Shown here: positions 1 through 5,955 of the stretch, piece by piece | Layout of the letters: every line of letters begins with the position of its first letter | Numbering within the stretch: the first letter of the stretch is position 1 | Program-made: the position numbers and the translations under genes | The notes under the pieces: model-generated | Database searches by the model: none | What the model was told of the DNA's origin: nothing | The model's input: the letters and a program-made list of their open reading frames with translations, nothing else | Assembly: GCA_017577615.1 (NCBI GenBank) | Contig: PKRE01000014.1 | Coordinates: 1 to 11,675, forward strand | From: Gammaproteobacteria bacterium | GTDB taxonomy: Bacteria; Pseudomonadota; Gammaproteobacteria; Steroidobacterales; Steroidobacteraceae | DNA length: 11,675 nt | Direction: 5' to 3'

Positions 1-2
1 CC

Positions 3-341
3 CTTACGGGGAACTGGACGTACAACAAGGCGGAAGACTCGACGAACGAGCAGCGCCTGCGGCGGCCGAGGCATGTCGGCAATCTCGGCATCGGTTACAC
101 GTCGACGGACGAGCGTCTCCGCGTGCTCGCGAATTACAGGGTGTCGCGGGACTCGATCGATATCGGCAACGTCGCGCTCGACGACTACGAGGTGCTCGAT
201 CTCGCGATCGCGTATGCGCCGACCGCGAAGCTCGAGGTGTACGGCCGCGTCGAGAACGCGCTCGACGAGGACTACCAGGAAGTCCTGGGCTACAACACGG
301 CGGGCCGGTCGGCCTACGGCGGCGTCCGACTGCGCTTCTGA
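3..341 (+). CDS. btuB: TonB-dependent outer-membrane receptor, BtuB-like (C-terminal part)
   Basis: This is the 3' end of a gene that starts before the window; about 112 residues are visible in an open frame ending in a stop at 339-341. TonB-dependent receptors import scarce ligands across the outer membrane using energy passed on by TonB. The visible part alternates short beta-strand-like stretches and ends with the aromatic residue (RLRF) needed for insertion of outer-membrane barrels. The motif LDEDYQEVLGYNTAGR closely resembles the end of E. coli BtuB as I remember it (LLDKDYETVYGYQTAGR), which favours a cobalamin receptor. The RRPRHVGNLGIGY stretch is typical of the last barrel strands of this family. 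A cobalamin riboswitch starts about 57 bases downstream, but it belongs to the next genes. The ligand is inferred; the receptor family is clear. Confidence 0.75.
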   Translation, partial: LTGNWTYNKAEDSTNEQRLRRPRHVGNLGIGYTSTDERLRVLANYRVSRDSIDIGNVALDDYEVLDLAIAYAPTAKLEVYGRVENALDEDYQEVLGYNTAGRSAYGGVRLRF

Positions 342-363
342 CGCCCGACTGGGCCACAAGATC

Positions 364-393
364 TTGACAGTTGGCGTCGGCCGATCACAACAT
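364..393 (+). promoter_or_regulatory. Possible sigma70 promoter for the riboswitch-nrdAB transcript
   Basis: A perfect -35 box TTGACA lies at 364-369. An 18-base spacer leads to CAACAT at 388-393, a poor -10 match (3 of 6). Transcription would start near 400, right where the aptamer begins. The -10 is weak, so the call rests on the -35 and the position. Confidence 0.35.
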
Positions 394-397
394 GTGG

Positions 398-577
398 GCC
401 GTGCGACGGTTCGCGATGAGCGACGAAGAGGGAATCCGGTGAGCGGCGCGAAGCCGCGAGTCCGGAGCTGCCCCCGCAACTGTAAGCAGCGAGCGGCCGC
501 CAGATCGCCACTGGAGCGTTCCGGGAAGGCGGCGGCCGCGATCGAGCTGTAAGCCAGGAGACCTGCCGGCGCACGAC
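398..577 (+). ncRNA. Cobalamin (B12) riboswitch aptamer upstream of nrdAB
   Basis: An adenosylcobalamin-sensing leader RNA. Conserved core elements are all present in order: GGTTC at 409-413, GAGGGAATCCGGTG at 428-441, a P5 hairpin with stem 443-447/453-457, CCGGAGCTGCCCCCGCAACT starting at 462 followed by GTAAGC, and the 3' B12 box AGCCAGGAGACCTGCC at 552-567. The closing P1 stem can form from 398-405 with 570-577 (one mismatch). The order and spacing match the family well. It points at nrdA, which begins 105 bases after the aptamer. Cobalamin riboswitches normally repress the downstream gene when ligand is bound; repression of B12-independent isozymes such as class I ribonucleotide reductase is known in other bacteria, for example Streptomyces. 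Confidence 0.95.
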
Positions 578-611
578 GTCACCGGTCGGACGGGGTGTGC
601 CGAGCGGGTCG

Positions 612-633
612 CGGACGCGTGGCCGTGCGTCCG
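612..633 (+). promoter_or_regulatory. Hairpin in the riboswitch expression platform
   Basis: CGGACGC at 612-618 is the exact complement of GCGTCCG at 627-633, with an 8-base loop. It lies between the aptamer and the RBS-covering helix and has no following T run, so it is not an intrinsic terminator. It may help choose between alternative leader folds. Confidence 0.45.
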
Positions 634-643
634 AGGCGCTGCT

Positions 644-682
644 CGCTCGCTTCGTCCAGCACACGAGCAAACGAGGTGAGCG
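644..682 (+). promoter_or_regulatory. RBS-sequestering helix just before nrdA
   Basis: CGCTCGCTTCGT at 644-655 can pair along its whole length with ACGAGGTGAGCG at 671-682: ten Watson-Crick pairs and two G-U pairs, loop of 15 bases. The 3' strand contains the Shine-Dalgarno sequence GAGGTGAG (673-680) and ends at the base before the ATG at 683. This is what a translational OFF state of a riboswitch looks like, and it supports the chosen nrdA start. The competing anti-sequester strand was not identified. Confidence 0.65.
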
Positions 683-2563
683 ATGGTCCAGGCGCTTTCT
701 TCCCGAGCCGTTGCGGCGGGCAACGGCATCTCGGTCGACTCTTCTCCGCGCAGCCCTTGGCGGCATCCCGTCGGTCCCGTCGTGACCGATCCGCGGCGTG
801 ATGCGCTCCTGACGGAGTTCGGCAAGGCGACGCTGCGCGATCGCTATCTGCTGCCGGGCGAGTCGTTCCAGGATCTTTTCGCGCGCGTCGCGCGCGCGTA
901 CGCGGACGATACCGCGCATGCGCAGCGGCTCTACGACTATATGTCGAAGCTGTGGTTCATGCCCGCGACGCCGATCCTGAGTAACGGCGGCACGGATCGC
1001 GGTCTGCCGATCTCCTGTTTTCTGAACGCGGTCGAGGACAGCCTCGAGTCCATCGTCGAGACCTGGACCGAGAACGTCTGGCTCGCGGCGAACGGCGGCG
1101 GCATCGGCACGTATTGGGGAGCCGTGCGCTCGATCGGCGAGCCGGTGAAAAGCAACGGACAGTCGTCCGGCATCATTCCGTTCGTCCGAGTGATGGATTC
1201 GCTGACGCTCGCGATCTCGCAAGGCTCGCTGCGCCGCGGCTCCGCGGCGGTCTACCTCGACGTGCATCACCCGGAGATCGAGGAATTCATCGAGATCCGC
1301 AAACCTTCGGGCGACTTCAACCGCAAGAGCCTGAACCTGCATCACGGCGTCTCGATCACCGACGAGTTCATGGAGTGCGTGCGCGACGATCGTCCGTTCG
1401 CGCTCCGAAGCCCCGTGACCGGCAAGCCGATCAAGACCGTCTCCGCGCGGCTCCTGTGGCAGAAAATTCTCGAGACGCGGCTGCAGACCGGCGAGCCGTA
1501 TCTGCTGTTCATCGATACCGCTAATCGGGGCTTGCCGGCGCATCAGCGCGAGCTCGGGCTCGCGATACGCCAGTCGAATCTCTGCAGCGAGATCCTGCTG
1601 CCGACGGGACCGGACCATACCGGTGCGCGGCGCACGGCGGTCTGCTGCCTCTCGTCGGTGAACCTCGATACCTGGGACGAGTGGAGCGGCGATCCGCGCT
1701 TCATCGAGGATCTCATGCGCTTCCTCGACAACGTGCTCGAGGACTTCATCGAGCGCGCGCCGCCGTCGATGGCGAACGCCGTTTACGCCGCGCAGCGGGA
1801 GCGCTCCGTCGGGCTCGGCGCGATGGGGTTTCACTCGTTCCTGCAGGCGCGCGGAATCCCATTCGAAAGTGCTCTGGCGAAGAGTTGGAACCTACGTATA
1901 TTCAGTTACTTGCGAAATAAAGCTAATGAAGCGTCTAGAAATCTCGCAATCGAGCGGGGCGCGTGTCCGGACGCCGCCGAGCGGGGCGTGCTCGAGCGGT
2001 TCAGCCACAAGCTCGCGATCGCGCCGACCGCGAGCATCAGCATCATCTGCGGCGGCGCGAGCGCGTGCATCGAGCCGATCCCGGCGAACGTCTACACGCA
2101 CAAGACGCTGTCCGGCTCGTTCACGGTGAAGAACCCGGCGCTCGTCAAGCTACTCGCGTCGAAAGGACTCGACACACCCGCGACGTGGCGCTCGATTCTC
2201 GAGCACGAGGGCTCGGTGCAGCATCTCGATGCGCTCGACGAGCACCAGAAGGCGGTCTTCCGCACGGCGTTCGAGATCGATCAGCGTTGGGTCATCGAGC
2301 TCGCCGCGGACCGCGCGCCGCTCGTCTGCCAAGGGCAATCGCTGAACCTCTACTTGAAGAGCGATATCCACAAGTGGGATCTGCTCATGCTGCACTGGAC
2401 CGCATGGGAGCGGGGCATCAAGAGCCTTTACTACTGCCGCTCGAAATCCGTGCAGCGCGCCGGTTTCGCCGGCGTCGAGGGCGACAATACGCGACAGTGG
2501 CCGGAGCGAAGGCTCCAGGTCGCGGACGTCGCGAAATACGACGAATGCCTCGCTTGCCAATAA
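683..2563 (+). CDS. nrdA: Class Ia ribonucleotide reductase, large (alpha) subunit
   Basis: Catalytic subunit reducing ribonucleoside diphosphates to deoxyribonucleotides, working with NrdB. Visible residues: C112 (equivalent of E. coli C225), the N299-C301-E303 active-site triad (N437/C439/E441), C321 in AVCCLSSVNL (C462), the tyrosine pair Y583-Y584 of the radical path (Y730/Y731), and the C-terminal C622-x-x-C625 pair that passes electrons from thioredoxin or glutaredoxin. At 626 residues it is much shorter than E. coli NrdA (761) because the N-terminal ATP-cone is absent; only about 35 residues precede the conserved fold. The ATG at 683 is preceded by GAGGTGAG and by the sequestering helix. 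The stop lies 13 bases before nrdB. Codons in roughly residues 393-423 are unusually AT-rich although the protein still follows the family. It is regulated by the upstream cobalamin riboswitch. Confidence 0.95.
   Translation: MVQALSSRAVAAGNGISVDSSPRSPWRHPVGPVVTDPRRDALLTEFGKATLRDRYLLPGESFQDLFARVARAYADDTAHAQRLYDYMSKLWFMPATPILSNGGTDRGLPISCFLNAVEDSLESIVETWTENVWLAANGGGIGTYWGAVRSIGEPVKSNGQSSGIIPFVRVMDSLTLAISQGSLRRGSAAVYLDVHHPEIEEFIEIRKPSGDFNRKSLNLHHGVSITDEFMECVRDDRPFALRSPVTGKPIKTVSARLLWQKILETRLQTGEPYLLFIDTANRGLPAHQRELGLAIRQSNLCSEILLPTGPDHTGARRTAVCCLSSVNLDTWDEWSGDPRFIEDLMRFLDNVLEDFIERAPPSMANAVYAAQRERSVGLGAMGFHSFLQARGIPFESALAKSWNLRIFSYLRNKANEASRNLAIERGACPDAAERGVLERFSHKLAIAPTASISIICGGASACIEPIPANVYTHKTLSGSFTVKNPALVKLLASKGLDTPATWRSILEHEGSVQHLDALDEHQKAVFRTAFEIDQRWVIELAADRAPLVCQGQSLNLYLKSDIHKWDLLMLHWTAWERGIKSLYYCRSKSVQRAGFAGVEGDNTRQWPERRLQVADVAKYDECLACQ
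1861..1950 (+). other. AT-rich, rare-codon patch inside nrdA
   Basis: This 90-base stretch contains 36 G or C (40 percent), while bases on both sides are roughly two-thirds or more G+C. In frame it uses AGT, GCT, CTA, ATA, TTG, CGA, AAT, AAA, TCT and AGA, codons otherwise scarce in this gene. The reading frame is intact and the encoded segment (about residues 393-423, including ALAKSWNLRIF) still fits the class I family. A converted or imported patch is the simplest reading. Confidence 0.7.
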
Positions 2564-2576
2564 GGAGCCGAGAGAG

Positions 2577-3626
2577 ATGAGCGAGCCGAGCCCGCAGATC
2601 GAGCTGATCGCACGTCCCGGTCTGATGACGCCGAGCGTGAGCTACAAGCCGTTCCGCTATCCCTGGGCAATCGAGTACTGGCGGCGGCAGCAGCAGATCC
2701 ACTGGCTGCCGGAGGAGGTGCCGCTCGGGGAGGACTGCAAGGACTGGGCGACGCGCCTCACGGACGCCGAGCGGAACCTGCTGACGCAGGTCTTTCGGTT
2801 CTTCACGCAATCGGACGTCGAGGTCCAGGACAACTACCACGAGCGCTACGCCCGCGTGTTCCGGCCGACGGAGATCAAGATGATGCTCGCGGCGTTCGCG
2901 AACATGGAGACCGTGCACATCGTCGCGTACGCGCTGCTGCTCGAGACCCTCGGCATGCCGGACTCCGAGTTCGCCGCGTTCCTCGACTACGCCGCGATGC
3001 GCGACAAGCACGATTACATGCAGCGGTTCGGCGTCGCGAACGAGGCCGATATCCTGCGCACGCTCGCGATGTTCGGTGGCTTCACCGAGGGGCTCCAGCT
3101 CTTCGCGAGCTTCGCGATCCTGCTGAACTTCCCGCGGCACAACAAGATGCGCGGCATGGGCCAGATCGTCTCCTGGTCCGTGCGGGACGAGACGCTCCAT
3201 TGCGAGGGCATCATCCGGCTCTTCCACACGTTCGCGGCCGAGACCGGCGCGCTGACGGCGAGCGTGCGCGACGACATCGTCGACTGCGCCCGCACGGTCG
3301 TCGCGCTCGAGGACCGCTTCATCGACCTTGCGTTCGAGATGGGGCCGATCGAGGGGCTCGATGCCGAGGACGTGAAGCGCTACATCCGCTATGTCGCCGA
3401 CTGGCGCTTGAGGCAGCTCAATCTTCCCCCGATCTACGGCATTTCCGAGCATCCGTTGCCGTGGCTTCCCGAGATCCTGAACGCCGTCGAGCACGCAAAT
3501 TTCTTTGAGACGCGCGCAACGGAGTATGCGAAGGCCGCAACCGGTGGCGACTGGCATGGGCCCGAAGGCGCGTGGAGTCTTTTCGATGCCAGGCTCGCCC
3601 GCAGGGCGCAGATCGAGCTGACTTGA
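2577..3626 (+). CDS. nrdB: Class Ia ribonucleotide reductase, small (beta) subunit
   Basis: Ferritin-like subunit that houses the di-iron centre and the stable tyrosyl radical needed by NrdA. The metal ligands are all visible: D80, E111, H114, E171, E205 and H208. Y118 sits four residues after H114 (ETVHIVAY), matching the E. coli radical tyrosine Y122, so this is a tyrosyl-radical enzyme and not a Phe-substituted type. The length of 349 residues fits the family. The start ATG is preceded by AAGGAG at 2562-2567 with nine bases spacing; the RBS overlaps the nrdA stop, so the two genes form one operon and share the cobalamin riboswitch. A tyrosine near the C-terminus (TEYAKAA) may serve as the Y356 equivalent that links the radical path to NrdA. 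Confidence 0.96.
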   Translation: MSEPSPQIELIARPGLMTPSVSYKPFRYPWAIEYWRRQQQIHWLPEEVPLGEDCKDWATRLTDAERNLLTQVFRFFTQSDVEVQDNYHERYARVFRPTEIKMMLAAFANMETVHIVAYALLLETLGMPDSEFAAFLDYAAMRDKHDYMQRFGVANEADILRTLAMFGGFTEGLQLFASFAILLNFPRHNKMRGMGQIVSWSVRDETLHCEGIIRLFHTFAAETGALTASVRDDIVDCARTVVALEDRFIDLAFEMGPIEGLDAEDVKRYIRYVADWRLRQLNLPPIYGISEHPLPWLPEILNAVEHANFFETRATEYAKAATGGDWHGPEGAWSLFDARLARRAQIELT

Positions 3627-3701
3627 CCTGACGCGTGTGCCGCGCAATGGACCCACGCGAACGGATAAGGGTAAACGACAGGGCCTAGGCCGGTTGTTGC
3701 T

Positions 3702-3737
3702 TCGCCTTCGTGAGGTGTGGGAACCCTCAAAAGGCGA
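3702..3737 (+). terminator. Nested hairpin after nrdB, possible transcription end
   Basis: TCGCCTT (3702-3708) pairs with AAGGCGA (3731-3737), and inside it TGAGG (3711-3715) pairs with CCTCA (3725-3729), giving one long interrupted stem about 75 bases after the nrdB stop. There is no T run after it, so factor-independent termination is doubtful; it could equally protect the mRNA 3' end. Confidence 0.35.
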
Positions 3738-3798
3738 GACTTGCACGTCAATAGAATCAATAACTTAGACGGATGCCGTTCACCAAAAGCTGGGACCA

Positions 3799-3854
3799 GA
3801 TTTACGCATAAGGTGGGACTTTCCGCCGCGATTTACGCATAAGATGAGACTTTC
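3799..3854. repeat. Two tandem copies of a 25-base direct repeat
   Basis: Copy 1 is at 3799-3823 and copy 2 at 3830-3854, start to start 31 bases. Both begin GATTTACGCATAAG and end GACTTTC; 23 of 25 positions agree. Such spaced repeats often mark ends or binding sites of mobile elements, but no element gene is recognisable next to them. Confidence 0.75.
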
Positions 3855-4147
3855 TCCATGTCTCAATGTCGGCATCCCAAGCCCGTCTGGCTCCCGGCCG
3901 CCTCAAGCGCTCAGAGTCATTTGTGACTTCAAAGCTTCGGGAAGTTGGAGCGTCAGCCTCGTCGCTGGTAGCGCGGACCCTTGGAAAAGAACCGTCGCTC
4001 CCGCCGCATCCCAGAACCCTCTCCAGAGTGCCCGGCTCACCGTCACGTAGTGCGAAGACCACCGCAAGCTGCCGACCGACAGAAAGCGGAGCAAAGGTTT
4101 CGCGGCGCGCCGGCGCCGTGCGCAGAAGGGCTCGAGAAAGCGTCACT

Positions 4148-4234
4148 GTGAACCCCGAGCGCAATGATGCCTTCTCCCGCGAGTTTGAGGACGCGTACCG
4201 GGCCGTGCTCGAGAGCATCAAGGGAGATTCTTGA
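4148..4234 (+). pseudogene. Short coding-like fragment, unknown
   Basis: The last 28 codons of a plus-strand frame (beginning at GTG 4148, product NPERNDAFSREFEDAYRAV and onward to KGDS) have GC-rich third positions and a protein-like, charged helical composition, unlike the low-complexity sequence upstream in the same frame. No family is recognised. It could be the tail of a degraded gene, a very small gene, or chance. Confidence 0.2.
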
Positions 4235-4416
4235 AAGCGGCGGCAGACACGCGGTGGACTTGATTATGAGGTAGACAATACCCGCAGCGACAGGAAACCA
4301 TGAGCCGCCGCGCTGCGTTTCTGGCGCAATGGCCGTGCAAGAGCGAAAACTCCAGAGTCCCTTGTCGGCTGTCAACAGATAGCGAATCGCCCAGTCCCGC
4401 GGCAGGGCGTTCGGCT

Positions 4417-4815
4417 TCAATTGTCTTCGAGTCTGCCGTTTGGATTAATCGGGACTGCGAAGGTGGAACCAGGTGGCGCCGTGCCCGCAAATTTCACAAT
4501 CGTCGGCCACCACTTCACGAGCCGCCATCCCTGCTCCCATGGGTCTAAGGCCATCCAACCCTTCTTGAGGAAGAAACCCGTGAGTCCTGCACTTTTCCAA
4601 ATTGGCCGCTCTGCTCGTGTGCGGATGATGTCGAGGTCCCCAGAAATAATGATCCATTCACCCTCTTGAGCGAGGACCCGTATCCACTCTAGATCTTTCG
4701 TACTTGGGGGAAACTTATCGCGGAGATGCCAGATTTCCTGCCCGTCGGGCTGAGCCAGTGCGCGGATTGCCCTTGCAAGGTGAGGAGAAAGTTGATTGTC
4801 GAAGAAAAATCTCAC
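4417..4815 (-). CDS. PIN-like toxin, VapC45 / DUF5615 type
   Basis: A 132-residue protein beginning MRFFFDNQLSPHLARAI, the hallmark N-terminus of the PIN-like (DUF5615) group, which includes M. tuberculosis VapC45. PIN nucleases cut RNA using clustered acidic residues that bind Mg2+ or Mn2+. Candidates here are D6, D41 or E43, and D60/D62 in IIISGDLDII. The start is a GTG at 4815-4813 that overlaps the stop of the upstream antitoxin gene (GTGA), so translation is coupled and the antitoxin is made first. The C-terminal third (WWPTIVKFAGTAPPGSTFAVP) is also typical of this subgroup. No internal stop or frameshift is seen, so the toxin looks intact. The target RNA is unknown. Assignment is by motif and by gene pair, from memory of the family. 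Confidence 0.8.
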   Translation of the reverse strand: MRFFFDNQLSPHLARAIRALAQPDGQEIWHLRDKFPPSTKDLEWIRVLAQEGEWIIISGDLDIIRTRAERPIWKSAGLTGFFLKKGWMALDPWEQGWRLVKWWPTIVKFAGTAPPGSTFAVPINPNGRLEDN

Positions 4816-5555
4816 GCCGCAAGGCGCTGCTCGGCAATCCTTTGCTCAAATTCGATGGCTGCCTTCACTTCACCCTGTGAAACGCAGTACCAATCCGCAA
4901 CGCGAGCAACAGACCTGATGGTGTCGTATGCCTTCGCGAGCACCGCAGTTGGAACCCCTTCTTCAGCCGTGATCGGCTGACCAAACTGCCGAGCCGGGTC
5001 GATCACAACCGGCCGCTGCTTTCCAAGTGGCCACCATCGTTCTGCACCTGAGGTTCCTACGTCGAGGCGCGCCCGGAGGCTACGAAGCAGGACCCTGCGG
5101 AACGCCATCTGATCCCGCTTCAGATCCAGCAGCTCAGTGCCGTCGATACTCGAGGCGATCTCCGCAAAGATCGTCTCACCGTCCGTAACGAACCGCTGGC
5201 TTGCAAAGGGATGATCACTGCCTGTGAGCTCGCGCGCACGATCCGCAGCGCGTCTTATGGTCGGCCACGATACGCCCTCTGAGCGGAACGCGCGCACGAA
5301 CATCAGTTCGATAAGATCATGGAATGAGATGACCTTGTGTTCGCGTGCGTAGTCTGCGAACTGAGAGCGCACAACCGCAGGTTGCTCAACCGCCTGGCCC
5401 TCGTAGAGGTACCGATACCCGAAGAGCCACCGGCGAATGGAGCGCGCTGGAATCTGAGCGAGCAATGACGCCTGCCGCACGGAATACAACCCCGTGCCGA
5501 GCAAGGCAATTTCCGGCTCCCCCCGTGCGCGCATACGGCGAATTTTACCTGCCAT
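4812..5555 (-). CDS. Antitoxin with MerR-like helix-turn-helix and DUF433 domain (VapB45-like)
   Basis: A 247-residue protein with the size and layout of VapB45-type antitoxins, which are far larger than ordinary VapB. Residues 23-46 (YSVRQASLLAQIPARSIRRW) form a MerR-like helix-turn-helix for operator binding. A helical middle (about 75-165) precedes a DUF433-like region at about 180-240 with the pattern GQPITAEEGVPTAVLAKAY and the usual ending V-x-x-AIEFE. The partner toxin follows with a 4-base overlap. The role inferred from the family is to bind and neutralise the toxin and to repress its own promoter. The ATG at 5555 has only a weak GGGG upstream; an alternative start at residue 8 (MRARGEPE) is possible and would not remove the HTH. 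Confidence 0.8.
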   Translation of the reverse strand: MAGKIRRMRARGEPEIALLGTGLYSVRQASLLAQIPARSIRRWLFGYRYLYEGQAVEQPAVVRSQFADYAREHKVISFHDLIELMFVRAFRSEGVSWPTIRRAADRARELTGSDHPFASQRFVTDGETIFAEIASSIDGTELLDLKRDQMAFRRVLLRSLRARLDVGTSGAERWWPLGKQRPVVIDPARQFGQPITAEEGVPTAVLAKAYDTIRSVARVADWYCVSQGEVKAAIEFEQRIAEQRLAA

Positions 5556-5955
5556 CGCCCCGAGTTGCTGTGGATAAGTTCACGCCCGACACCGGCGTAG
5601 GCGCAGCAAGAAATGCACCGACCAGCATTGCGATGCACCAGTGCTCGGGAGTCGCGCCGCACCACCCGGTCCCCGTCTTCTCGAAAGCGTCTTCAGACGG
5701 CCTTGATAGCTTGCTGCGCTCGTCAGTGAATCGACGACGGAGTGGAGAGCACTGATCCAAAAGCCGTTCAAACCGGACCGGGCATGGTGAAATGAGCAAA
5801 GGAGGAACCGATCACGAACCCGCTTCGTCACGGCCCCACCGCATGCAGCAATCCTGGCCAGTGTCGTGCGGATTCATGACGCTTGCTCGCAGTCGAAGCC
5901 GCGGCAAACAATGGAGCAACCCATTACAACGACCGAGACGGGGGGGAGGGGGTAG
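5556..5955. other. Intergenic stretch, nothing firm
   Basis: About 400 bases separating divergent genes: the antitoxin (minus) and the HIRAN gene (plus). It must contain both promoters. No clear operator palindrome, RNA gene or hairpin with T run was found. Open frames here give low-complexity products or overlap the real genes. Confidence 0.4.

Larger units (their letters stand above)
3627..4416. other. Gene-poor stretch between nrdB and the toxin gene
   Basis: About 790 bases without a convincing gene. It holds a 10-base palindrome GGCCTAGGCC (3682-3691), a nested hairpin (3702-3737), a 25-base direct repeat (3799-3854), and a short coding-like tail at 4148-4234. Longer open frames on both strands here have low-complexity Arg/Ser/Pro-rich products typical of chance frames in GC-rich DNA. 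Confidence 0.5.

Noticed and set aside
314..1834. Long minus-strand open frame of about 500 codons
   Set aside because: It lies opposite nrdA and the riboswitch, its product is Arg/Ala/Asp-rich with no family motifs, and the opposite strand holds unmistakable catalytic residues. It is a by-product of high GC.
2418..3746. Long minus-strand open frame of about 440 codons opposite nrdB
   Set aside because: Arg/Glu/Val-rich mirror of a GC-rich gene; nrdB on the plus strand has every metal ligand and the radical tyrosine.
3802..4221. Minus-strand frame of 139 codons in the gene-poor stretch
   Set aside because: No family motif, low-complexity Arg/Ser content, and its end is made by the direct repeats. 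No RBS seen.
4043..4420. Minus-strand frame downstream of the toxin gene, with a hydrophobic stretch
   Set aside because: It contains one short hydrophobic segment (GIVYLIIKSTACL) but no recognisable family and begins inside the toxin gene's end; kept only as a possibility.
5545..5799. Minus-strand frame overlapping the antitoxin start, with a signal-peptide-like AMLVGAFLAAPTP
   Set aside because: It lies upstream of and overlaps the antitoxin start in another frame, lacks a charged N-terminus before the hydrophobic part, and shows no conserved domain.
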